Shown piece after piece: positions 16,559 through 23,386 of a stretch of 24,665 nucleotides of DNA (position 1 is the stretch's first letter; every line of letters begins with the position of its first letter). This DNA comes from Betaproteobacteria bacterium (GTDB taxonomy: Bacteria > Pseudomonadota > Gammaproteobacteria > Burkholderiales > Burkholderiaceae_C). Below the pieces are notes generated by a model that saw only the letters and a program-made list of their open reading frames with translations, searched no databases and was not told the origin of the DNA. Position numbers and translations under genes: made by a program. Where the stretch lies: contig JANXLW010000063.1 in assembly GCA_025354965.1 (NCBI GenBank), forward strand, positions 1-24,665. The letters run 5' to 3'.

Positions 16559-16756
16559 ATGACCGACCTGAGCGTACAAATGATGCTGGCCCCGCAAACC
16601 CTGGTGCTGCGCGACGACGAGCGTCAGCGCTGTGAAGTGTGGACCCGCGTCATGGGCTACCACCGCCCGATGTCCTCCTTCAACACCGGCAAAAAGGGCG
16701 AGTTCCTTGAGCGCACCTACTTTGACGAGCGCTGCGTTCTCCGCGAAACAGCTTAA
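16559..16756 (+). CDS. Separate glycyl-radical subunit of class III ribonucleotide reductase (detached NrdD C-terminus)
   Basis: This 65-residue product carries CEVWTRVMGYHRPMSSFNTG followed by KKGEFLERTYF. RVMGY matches the RVCGY glycyl-radical loop of NrdD, so Gly33 should be the residue that holds the radical, and FNTGKKGEF matches the conserved FN.GK..E segment after it. In most NrdD proteins this piece is the extreme C-terminus of the large chain. Here it starts with its own ATG and a strong ribosome binding site 24 bp after nrdD, in the same reading frame, with one TGA between. The first 20 or so residues may form a docking segment onto NrdD. Function as a trans-acting subunit is inference, resembling in principle the GrcA (YfiD) spare glycyl domain of pyruvate formate-lyase. 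Confidence 0.88.
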   Translation: MTDLSVQMMLAPQTLVLRDDERQRCEVWTRVMGYHRPMSSFNTGKKGEFLERTYFDERCVLRETA

Positions 16757-17441
16757 GGTCGGCGGCGTCACGCCATTCAGCGCCACCGACTATCCCGGCA
16801 AGCTGGCCGCTGTAGTCTTTGTACAAGGTTGTCCATGGCGCTGTGGCTACTGTCATAACCCGCATTTACAGGCGCGTACTGACAGCAGCCCGCTGGATTG
16901 GCAACAAGTTCTGAAACTCTTGAAGCGGCGTATCGGCTTGATCGATGCCGTGGTCTTTAGCGGTGGTGAGCCGACCATGGATGCGGCACTGGAGGACGCC
17001 CTGCGCGAAGTGCGCGCCCTCGGCTTTGGCATCGGATTGCACACCGCCGGTGCCTACCCGCGGCGCCTGAATGAAGTGTTGCCACTGGTCGATTGGGTGG
17101 GGATCGACATCAAGGCTTCAGTGCAGGCTTATGACGGCATCACCGGCATCAGCGACAGCGCCCGCCACGCGCTGGCCAGCGCGCAGGCCGTTCTGTCCAG
17201 TGGTGTAGCGCACGAATTTCGCACCACGGTGCATCCAGCTCTGCATACACCCAATGACATCCTGACGCTGGCCCAGACCCTGAGCGCCATGGGCGTGCGC
17301 AACTATGCCTTGCAGAGGTTTCGCAGCACCGGTTGTGCCGATGCAGATCTGACTACAACCGCCAACGTGGGCTACCCCGGTGCCGAACTGGTGGCGCAGG
17401 TGAGCGCCCTGTTTACAGAGTTCAACCTGCGCGATGCCTGA
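16707..17441 (+). CDS. nrdG: NrdG, anaerobic ribonucleotide reductase activating protein (radical SAM)
   Basis: NrdG uses a [4Fe-4S] cluster and S-adenosylmethionine to create the glycyl radical on the reductase. The motif GCPWRCGYCHNPHL supplies the CX3CX2C cluster ligands (C42, C46, C49 from the start given), and FSGGEP (about 84-89) is the SAM-binding GGE motif. The conserved part begins at KVGGVTPFSATDYPGKLAAV, with no ATG suitably close upstream. Candidate starts are TTG at 16707 (AAGGGCGAG just upstream) or TTG at 16722; both overlap the glycyl-radical gene in another frame. An ATG at 16632 would add a non-conserved stretch antithetic to the glycyl gene frame and is unlikely. It resembles the NrdG2-type activases. 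Overlap suggests translational coupling. Confidence 0.9.
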   Translation: MSAPTLTSAAFSAKQLKVGGVTPFSATDYPGKLAAVVFVQGCPWRCGYCHNPHLQARTDSSPLDWQQVLKLLKRRIGLIDAVVFSGGEPTMDAALEDALREVRALGFGIGLHTAGAYPRRLNEVLPLVDWVGIDIKASVQAYDGITGISDSARHALASAQAVLSSGVAHEFRTTVHPALHTPNDILTLAQTLSAMGVRNYALQRFRSTGCADADLTTTANVGYPGAELVAQVSALFTEFNLRDA

Positions 17442-17461
17442 GGCTGCGTCCGATCGCAGCC
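17442..17461 (+). terminator. Hairpin right after nrdG
   Basis: GGCTGCG-TCCGAT-CGCAGCC is a perfect 7-bp stem starting at the base after the nrdG stop. It lacks a downstream T-tract, so it may be a weak or Rho-assisted terminator, or may protect the mRNA 3' end. The remainder of the gap to 17529 contains a short inverted repeat GAAGT-TAC-ACTTC (about 17482-17494) of unknown role and probably the promoter of the next gene. Confidence 0.4.
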
Positions 17462-17529
17462 CTTGGGCGGGGGAATTGTCTTGAAGTTACACTTCCCACC
17501 TTCTGAACCACAGCCTCTGGACATAAACC

Positions 17530-17877
17530 ATGAACCGCTGCCTGCCTTTACCCGTCGCACATTGGTTGCGAACGCTTGCTCTCGTCCTGGTCTGGACCTT
17601 GTCCTTTGCTCAGAGTCCCGCCGCGGCGCAAAACATGCGCCAGTTTCCGGCGACAGCCAAACGCGGCCTGCTGGTGGTGACGGTGCCACCCGAAGTGCTG
17701 ATTGACGGCAAGCGGGCGCGACTGTCGCCCGGCGCCCGCATCAAGAATGTCAACAACATGCTGGTGCTGTCGGCTTCGCTGGCGGGCACCAGCGTACCGG
17801 TCGTCTACCTGCTTGATGCGCAAGGCATGGTGCACGAGGTGTGGCTCCTGAGCGCGCAGGAAGCGCAGTCCAACTGA
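17530..17877 (+). CDS. Small exported protein of unknown function upstream of miaB
   Basis: The 115-residue product begins with a Sec-type signal peptide (positive start, hydrophobic LALVLVWTLSF, probable cleavage after SPAAA near residue 33). The mature part of about 80 residues contains RGLLVVTVPPEVLIDGKRA, SPGARIKNVNNMLVLSASL and a C-terminal VHEVWLLSAQEA, predicted as mostly beta strand and likely periplasmic. No catalytic motif or cysteine is visible in the mature part. It ends 11 bp before miaB on the same strand, so the two are probably co-transcribed. I have the impression that similar proteins precede miaB in other Comamonadaceae, but cannot verify this. Function unknown. Confidence 0.82.
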   Translation: MNRCLPLPVAHWLRTLALVLVWTLSFAQSPAAAQNMRQFPATAKRGLLVVTVPPEVLIDGKRARLSPGARIKNVNNMLVLSASLAGTSVPVVYLLDAQGMVHEVWLLSAQEAQSN

Positions 17878-17888
17878 AGCAGCGCATC

Positions 17889-19235
17889 ATGTCCAAAAAA
17901 GTCTTTGTCAAAACCTTTGGCTGCCAGATGAACGAGTACGACTCGGGCAAGATGGCCGATATTCTCAATGCTGCGCAGGGTTACGAGCCAACCGACAACG
18001 TCGAGGAAGCAGACCTGATTTTGTTCAACACCTGTTCGGTGCGCGAGAAAGCACAGGAGAAGGTTTTTTCTGACCTGGGGCGCGTTAGGCACCTGAAGGA
18101 AAAAGGCGTGTTGATTGGCGTTGGCGGCTGTGTGGCAAGCCAGGAAGGTGCCGCCATCATCGAGCGTGCGCCTTATGTGGATGTGGTGTTTGGTCCGCAA
18201 ACCCTGCACCGGTTGCCACAGCTGCTTGCAGCGCGTGAACTGCAGAACCGCCCGCAGGTCGACATCAGTTTTCCGGAGATCGAAAAGTTTGACCACCTAC
18301 CGCCGGCCCGGGTGGAAGGCGCCACGGCTTTCGTCAGCATCATGGAAGGCTGCTCCAAGTATTGCAGTTACTGCGTGGTGCCCTACACCCGCGGCGAAGA
18401 GGTCTCAAGACCGTTTGAGGATGTACTGGTGGAAGTGGCCGGGCTGGCCGACCAGGGCGTGAAGGAGGTGACGCTGCTGGGGCAGAACGTGAACGCCTAC
18501 CGCAAGATCATGGGCAGCAGCGCTGAGGTAGCAGACTTTGCGACGCTGCTGGACTATGTGGCCGATATTCCCGGCATTGAGCGCATCCGCTACATGACCA
18601 GCCACCCCAACGAGTTCACCCCCGCGCTGATTGCCGCCTACGAAAAAATTCCCAAGCTGGTAAGCCACCTGCATTTACCGGTACAACATGGCTCGGACCG
18701 CATTCTGATGGCCATGAAGCGTGGCTACACCGCAATGGAGTTCAAATCCACCGTGCGCAAACTGCGCGCCATCCGCCCTGACATGGCCATCAGCAGCGAC
18801 TTTATCGTCGGTTTTCCGGGCGAGACGCAAGACGATTTCGACAAGTTGATGAAGCTGGTTGACGACATCGGCTTTGACAACTCATTCAGTTTCATCTTCA
18901 GTCCGCGCCCCGGCACACCGGCCGCCAATCTGGCTGACGACACGCCGCACGAAATAAAATTGCGCCGTTTGCAACATTTGCAAGGTGTCATCAATGGCAG
19001 CATCAGGCGCATCAGCGAAAGTCGCCTGGGCACAGCGCAGCGGATTTTGGTGGAAGGCCGCTCCAAACGTGATGCCATGGAGTTGATGGGCCGCACCGAG
19101 TGCAACCGGGTTGTCAACTTTTGTGGCCTGCCTCATCTGATCGGGCAACTGGTGGAAGTAAAAATCACTGAGACGCGAAGTTTCACTTTGCGGGGTGAAG
19201 TGGTGACGAGCGAGGCGTTGCAACAACAGGCATGA
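17889..19235 (+). CDS. miaB: MiaB, tRNA-2-methylthio-N6-dimethylallyladenosine synthase
   Basis: MiaB is a radical SAM methylthiotransferase that adds the 2-methylthio group to i6A37 of tRNAs reading U-starting codons. The start MSKKVFVKTFGCQMNEYDSG is the standard family N-terminus, so an upstream in-frame opening at 17841 is rejected. The product is 448 residues. The N-terminal domain has the auxiliary cluster cysteines C12, C49 and C81; the radical SAM domain has EGCSKYCSYCVVPYTRG (C155, C159, C162); a TRAM domain forms the C-terminus (about 375-445). The last 53 bases overlap dtd on the opposite strand. It sits 11 bp after the small exported protein gene. Confidence 0.97.
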   Translation: MSKKVFVKTFGCQMNEYDSGKMADILNAAQGYEPTDNVEEADLILFNTCSVREKAQEKVFSDLGRVRHLKEKGVLIGVGGCVASQEGAAIIERAPYVDVVFGPQTLHRLPQLLAARELQNRPQVDISFPEIEKFDHLPPARVEGATAFVSIMEGCSKYCSYCVVPYTRGEEVSRPFEDVLVEVAGLADQGVKEVTLLGQNVNAYRKIMGSSAEVADFATLLDYVADIPGIERIRYMTSHPNEFTPALIAAYEKIPKLVSHLHLPVQHGSDRILMAMKRGYTAMEFKSTVRKLRAIRPDMAISSDFIVGFPGETQDDFDKLMKLVDDIGFDNSFSFIFSPRPGTPAANLADDTPHEIKLRRLQHLQGVINGSIRRISESRLGTAQRILVEGRSKRDAMELMGRTECNRVVNFCGLPHLIGQLVEVKITETRSFTLRGEVVTSEALQQQA

Positions 19236-19683
19236 TCCGCAGCGGTATTGTCACCGGACCGTCATTGACAAGGCACACATTCATGTCAGCACCAAAGCGC
19301 CCGCTTTCCACCAGCGGATGTTTCAGGCTGGCCTGCACTACAAAATAATCGTACAGCGTGCGAGCCTCGTCTGGCGCCGCGGCACCAGTGAAACTTGGGC
19401 GGTTGCCACCCGATGCGTCGGCGGCGAGGGTGAATTGACTTACGATCAAAAGCCCGCCTGCTGTGCCCTGCCCATCAATGTCCTGCACGCTGCGATTCAT
19501 CTTGCCCGCGTGGTCGCTAAAAATGCGTAACTTCAATATCTTGGCCAGCATCTTGTCACCCTGAAGCTCTCTGTCGCCGCGCTCGGCACACAGCAACACC
19601 AGCAGTCCGACGCCAATTTCGCCAACAGTCTGACCAGCCATCTCGACTCGCGCCGCACTAACTCTTTGCAGCAGTGCAATCAT
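19183..19683 (-). CDS. dtd: D-aminoacyl-tRNA deacylase (D-Tyr-tRNA deacylase)
   Basis: DTD hydrolyses D-amino acids (and glycine mischarged on tRNA-Ala) from tRNAs in the cytosol. From the ATG at 19683 the product is 166 residues beginning MIALLQRVSAARVEM. It has both active-site signatures: SQFTL (82-86) and the cross-dimer Gly-cisPro motif NDGPVT (140-145). Most family members end a few residues after this motif at about 145-155; here about 16 extra residues (MPVVATPRSSPLHPAK) follow, and these are encoded opposite the 3' end of miaB. It is the last gene after tyrS and a CDF transporter gene, with a 16-bp gap. The link with tyrS fits a shared role in accurate tyrosyl-tRNA charging. The ribosome binding site is weak. 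Confidence 0.95.
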   Translation of the reverse strand: MIALLQRVSAARVEMAGQTVGEIGVGLLVLLCAERGDRELQGDKMLAKILKLRIFSDHAGKMNRSVQDIDGQGTAGGLLIVSQFTLAADASGGNRPSFTGAAAPDEARTLYDYFVVQASLKHPLVESGRFGADMNVCLVNDGPVTIPLRIMPVVATPRSSPLHPAK

Positions 19684-19699
19684 GTTGCTGCACAAAGGT

Positions 19700-20617
19700 T
19701 CATATTAAATCTCTGGCGTCATCAAAGTGCGCCTCAACGTCGCTCGGCAATAGCTGGATGGTGGCACGCAGCCCCGGCACGGCACTCATCAACGCCTGCT
19801 CCACACTGGTGCGCACAGCGGCGGCACGACCCAGCGACCAACTCGCTGGCATGTGCATGTGCAGGTCGACAAAACGGCGCTGACCCGAGCGGCGTGTTGT
19901 CACGTGGTCAAAACGGATGGTATGGTGGTTAAATTCTGCCAGCGCTTTTTGAATCTCACGCAAAACATCGGGTTCCACCGCTTCGTCCATCAAGCCTTGC
20001 GATGAGCGCCACATCAAGTGAGCACCTTCCCAAAGAATATTGAGGGCCACGCCAATCGCCACCACGGGGTCCAGCCAGAGCCAGTCCGTCATGGCAACCG
20101 CCGCAATACCTATCACCACGCCAACCGAGGTCCAGACATCCGTTACCAGGTGTCTGGCATCGGCGTCAAGTGCGATGGATCGATGCTCTTTGGCAGCGCG
20201 AAACATCACCCAGGCCAGCAAGCCGTTGAGCGCTGAGCTGACTACCGACAAAGCCAGCCCCCAACCAACCGACTGAATCGGTTGCGGATCCAGCAAACGA
20301 TGCCCGGCAGCCCAGACAATGCCCATTGCGGCGGCAATGATTAAAACGCCTTCAAAGCCGCTTGAAAAATACTCCGCCTTGTGGTGACCATAAGGATGCT
20401 CTTCATCCGCCGGCCGCTGCGCGATGGTGACCATCATCAGCGCAAAAATGGCACTGGCCAAATTCACCAGGGACTCCATGGCGTCGGACAGCATTCCGAC
20501 CGAGTCGGTGATGTACCAGGCCAGTGTTTTCAACGTGATGGTAATGATGGCCACCGCCACTGAAGTCCAAAGCAGACGCCGCGGTGTCAAAAAACGAATT
20601 GACAGTCGTGAAATCAT
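19700..20617 (-). CDS. Cation diffusion facilitator family metal exporter
   Basis: CDF proteins are inner-membrane antiporters that export divalent metals (Zn, Fe, Mn, Co or Ni) in exchange for protons. The 305-residue product has six predicted helices and a C-terminal cytosolic domain (about 215-305) of the ferredoxin-like CDF type with HLHMHMPASWSLG-like metal-site region. The helix 5 site is H156-x3-D160 (RHLVTDVWTS), as expected. In helix 2 the site reads SDAMES, giving D45 and S49 rather than the common D-x3-D, with E48 adjacent. DEEHPYGHHKAEYF (about 71-84) is a conserved family segment. It begins 6 bp after tyrS and ends 16 bp before dtd, so it is expressed with both. Metal specificity is not determinable by eye. 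Confidence 0.92.
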   Translation of the reverse strand: MISRLSIRFLTPRRLLWTSVAVAIITITLKTLAWYITDSVGMLSDAMESLVNLASAIFALMMVTIAQRPADEEHPYGHHKAEYFSSGFEGVLIIAAAMGIVWAAGHRLLDPQPIQSVGWGLALSVVSSALNGLLAWVMFRAAKEHRSIALDADARHLVTDVWTSVGVVIGIAAVAMTDWLWLDPVVAIGVALNILWEGAHLMWRSSQGLMDEAVEPDVLREIQKALAEFNHHTIRFDHVTTRRSGQRRFVDLHMHMPASWSLGRAAAVRTSVEQALMSAVPGLRATIQLLPSDVEAHFDDARDLI

Positions 20618-20623
20618 GGAAGT

Positions 20624-21868
20624 TCAGCCCAGCGTGACCTTCGCAAACTTGCGTTTGCCGACCTGCAACACGTATGTTCCCCTGCCCAACTTCAAGCCCT
20701 TGTCACTGACCACGCTGGAATCCACACGAACACCACCGCCATCGAGCAACCGATTGCCTTCGCCACTGGACGCTGCCAGCCCGGCCATCTTGAGCAGGGC
20801 TGCAATGCCCAGTGGAGCGCCACCCGCCCCCAAAGGCAATGAGACCTCGGCAATCTGGTCTGGCACACCCCCTTGCGCGCGGTTGATAAAGTCCTGCTCG
20901 GCGGCATCTGCTGCTGCACCCGAGTGAAAGCGGGTGGTGATTTCCTTGGCCAGCGCCACCTTGGCGTCTTTCGGGTTGCGGCCGCTGGCAACTTCGGCCT
21001 TCAAGGCGGCAATGTCAGCTTCACTCCTGAAACTAAGCAAGGTGTACCAGCGCCACATGAGCACGTCGGAAATGCTCAAGACCTTGGCGAACATGGTGTT
21101 GGCATCTTCCGAGATGCCAATGTAGTTGTTCTTGCTCTTGGACATTTTCTCTGTGCCATCGAGCCCCTCAAGCAACGGCATGGTCAAGATGCATTGCGGC
21201 TCCTGCCCGTATTCGACCTGCAAGTGACGACCCACCAGCAAATTGAATTTTTGGTCAGTGCCGCCCAACTCCAGGTCGCTTTTGAGCGCCACGCTGTCAT
21301 AGCCCTGCATCAGCGGGTACAGGAACTCATGCACGCTAATAGGCGTGCCGGATTTGAAGCGCTCTGAAAAATCGTTGCGTTCCATCATGCGCGCCACTGT
21401 ATAGCGGGCAGCGAGTTGAATCATGCCGCGTGAACCCAAGGCATCGCCCCACTCGCTGTTGTAGCGAATTTCGGTTTTTGAAGGATCCAGCACCATCGAT
21501 GCCTGCCGGTAGTAGGTCTGAGCGTTTGTTTCGATCTGCTCGCGGGTGAGGGGCGGGCGCGTGCTGTTGCGACCCGAAGGATCACCTATCAGACTGGTGA
21601 AATCGCCAATTAAGAAAATGACCTCATGTCCCAAATCCTGCAGTTGACGCATTTTATTGAGCACAACGGTGTGCCCAATATGGATGTCGGGCGCCGTTGG
21701 GTCCAGCCCTAACTTGATGCGCAGCGGCTTGGCGGTGGCCTCCGAGCGGACCAGCTTTTTGACCCAGTCGTCTTCAGGGATCAATTCTTCGCAGCCGCGC
21801 AAGGTCACAGCCAGCGCCTCCCGGACACGATCTGTTACCGAGAACGAGAATGCGGACGCCTGATTCAT
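20624..21868 (-). CDS. tyrS: Tyrosyl-tRNA synthetase
   Basis: This class I aminoacyl-tRNA synthetase charges tRNA-Tyr with tyrosine using ATP. The 414-residue product shows the HIGH motif intact (residues 63-66, in DPTAPDIHIGHTVVLNKMRQ), KMSKS at 241-245, and an S4 RNA-binding domain in the last 70 or so residues (GLKLGRGTYVLQVGKRKFAK). The sequence around HIGH resembles the TyrZ-like branch more than the classic E. coli TyrS, which is common in betaproteobacteria (recollection). The start at MNQASAF has no strong ribosome binding site. It heads a minus-strand operon with the CDF gene and dtd, and is divergent from the M23 peptidase gene. Confidence 0.97.
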   Translation of the reverse strand: MNQASAFSFSVTDRVREALAVTLRGCEELIPEDDWVKKLVRSEATAKPLRIKLGLDPTAPDIHIGHTVVLNKMRQLQDLGHEVIFLIGDFTSLIGDPSGRNSTRPPLTREQIETNAQTYYRQASMVLDPSKTEIRYNSEWGDALGSRGMIQLAARYTVARMMERNDFSERFKSGTPISVHEFLYPLMQGYDSVALKSDLELGGTDQKFNLLVGRHLQVEYGQEPQCILTMPLLEGLDGTEKMSKSKNNYIGISEDANTMFAKVLSISDVLMWRWYTLLSFRSEADIAALKAEVASGRNPKDAKVALAKEITTRFHSGAAADAAEQDFINRAQGGVPDQIAEVSLPLGAGGAPLGIAALLKMAGLAASSGEGNRLLDGGGVRVDSSVVSDKGLKLGRGTYVLQVGKRKFAKVTLG

Positions 21869-21904
21869 AAGGGTTTTTCTTGATGTGACACGTTGGAGCG
21901 AAGT

Positions 21905-21910
21905 TATACT
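21905..21910. promoter_or_regulatory. Possible shared bidirectional -10 region between tyrS and the M23 gene
   Basis: In the 140-bp gap between the divergent tyrS and peptidase genes, GTTATACT reads TATACT on the plus strand and TATAAC on the minus strand. Either could serve as a -10 element. No well-spaced -35 is evident for either direction (TTGATG is 19 bp away on the plus side), so this is tentative. Confidence 0.3.
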
Positions 21911-22008
21911 CTGCCTTCACTCAAGCGGCTGATTTTAATTCGCCATGCCTGTGGGGTTCGCTGTCTGTTCGCTTGCACACAAAACCATTCTCGTCTGGAC
22001 CCCTAGTT

Positions 22009-23364
22009 TTGACAAACCGCCTAATTGCCGCTGGAACTGATCTTTTGACTTTTTCCAGTAGTGCTTTAAAACAATACCCCAAGCGCATTACCGCAATCGT
22101 TGCCGCGTTGCTGCTGGGCGGCGGTGGCGGCGCATTGGCGGTGGCATCGTTTGCACCTGATGCCTCGGATTTGCCGGTACGCGAAGTGCTGGAGTCGGTT
22201 CAATCATTGCCGTTGACAGTCCCGAGCGACCTGGACAGTCAATCTTTCAAACTTTTCAGGTCGGAAGTCACCCGCAATAGCGATACTGCAGACACTTTAC
22301 TCAAACGCCTGGGGATTGACGACGCAGCGGCGGCGGCGTTCCTGCGTTCCGACGCCACTACAGCGCAAGCACTGCTGGGGCGAAGTGGCCGCAACGTTAC
22401 ATCTGAGGCCAGCGGCAATAACGGCCTCCTTAAACTCAGCGCAAGATGGAGTTCTGACACGGAGGGCAACTTCAAACGCCTGGTGGTTCAGAAAACTCCT
22501 CAAGGTTTTCAGTCCCGGATCGAAACAGCGCCATTGAGCGCATCAGCCCGACTGGCCAGTGGCACGATTGAGACTTCGCTGTTCGCGGCCACCGACGACG
22601 CAAAAATCCCGGACGCCGTGGCGACTCAACTGGCTGAAATTTTTTCCGGCAACATCGATTTTCATCGGTCGTTGCGCAAGGGCGACCGCTTTTCCGTTGT
22701 CTACGAAACATTGGAAGGCGATGGCGAACCGCTGCGTGCCGGGCGCGTTTTGAGTGCCGAGTTTATCAACGGCGGCAAATCATTCCAGGCGATGTGGTTT
22801 CAGGATCCGGTAGCTGCCAACAAGGGCGGCTACTACACGCTGGACGGCCAAAGCCTGCGCCGCGCCTTTCTGGCGTCGCCAATGGCATTTTCTCGCGTAA
22901 CCAGCGGCTTCAAGATGCGCTTTCATCCCCTTTTGCATGTCTGGAAGGCCCATCAGGGGGTTGATTACGCCGCCCCAACCGGCACCGCCGTGCGCAGTGT
23001 AGGGGACGGTGTGGTCGAGTTTGCCGGCGCTCAAAATGGCTACGGCAACATTGTCATCCTCAAGCATCCCAATAACTACAGCACAGTCTATGCTCATCTG
23101 AGCCGTATCAATGTGCGCAAAGGCCAAAGTGTCAGCCAATCCCAAACCGTTGGCGCGGTCGGTACCACCGGCTGGGCAACCGGTCCTCATTTGCACTTTG
23201 AGTACCGCATCAATGGCGTCTACCGTGATCCGCGCACTGTTGCCCGAGGCAATGAGACAGTACCGTTGTCGGCGTCGGCCAAGCCGCTTTTTACACGCCT
23301 CGCGGCCGAGAACCAGGTCGCTCTTTCGGCGGCTGCGACGGTTCAGCAAAGCAGCGACCGGTAG
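22009..23364 (+). CDS. M23 family metallopeptidase, membrane-anchored murein endopeptidase
   Basis: M23 (LytM-type) zinc peptidases cut peptide cross-links of peptidoglycan in the periplasm. From the TTG at 22009 the product is 451 residues (MTNRLIAAGTDLL...), with one membrane anchor at about 25-48 (AIVAALLLGGGGGALAVASF), a periplasmic linker and an OapA/NlpD-like middle region, then the peptidase domain (about 300-410). Zinc ligands are H315 and D319 in AHQGVDYAAP and H396 in HLHFEYR, with H394 as the likely base, so it appears active. An alternative TTG at 21973 would add 12 residues (HTKPFSSGPLV...) and cannot be excluded; no ATG is available near either. anmK follows 22 bp downstream, a murein-turnover pairing. 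Confidence 0.92.
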   Translation: MTNRLIAAGTDLLTFSSSALKQYPKRITAIVAALLLGGGGGALAVASFAPDASDLPVREVLESVQSLPLTVPSDLDSQSFKLFRSEVTRNSDTADTLLKRLGIDDAAAAAFLRSDATTAQALLGRSGRNVTSEASGNNGLLKLSARWSSDTEGNFKRLVVQKTPQGFQSRIETAPLSASARLASGTIETSLFAATDDAKIPDAVATQLAEIFSGNIDFHRSLRKGDRFSVVYETLEGDGEPLRAGRVLSAEFINGGKSFQAMWFQDPVAANKGGYYTLDGQSLRRAFLASPMAFSRVTSGFKMRFHPLLHVWKAHQGVDYAAPTGTAVRSVGDGVVEFAGAQNGYGNIVILKHPNNYSTVYAHLSRINVRKGQSVSQSQTVGAVGTTGWATGPHLHFEYRINGVYRDPRTVARGNETVPLSASAKPLFTRLAAENQVALSAAATVQQSSDR

Positions 23365-23386
23365 ATTTTTTGGATTTTGATTCGAC

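Noticed and set aside
16532..16600. TGA between nrdD and the glycyl-radical gene as a selenocysteine codon
   Set aside because: The following bases are A-rich and lack a stem-loop at the spacing needed for a bacterial SECIS element, and no cysteine is expected at this linker position.
16632..16706. ATG at 16632 as the nrdG start
   Set aside because: It would add a Pro/Ser-rich stretch that is only the out-of-frame translation of the glycyl-radical motif; NrdG conservation begins much later.
17841..17888. Extended N-terminus for miaB
   Set aside because: It overlaps the end of the upstream gene, and MSKKVFVKTFGCQ at 17889 is the standard MiaB start.
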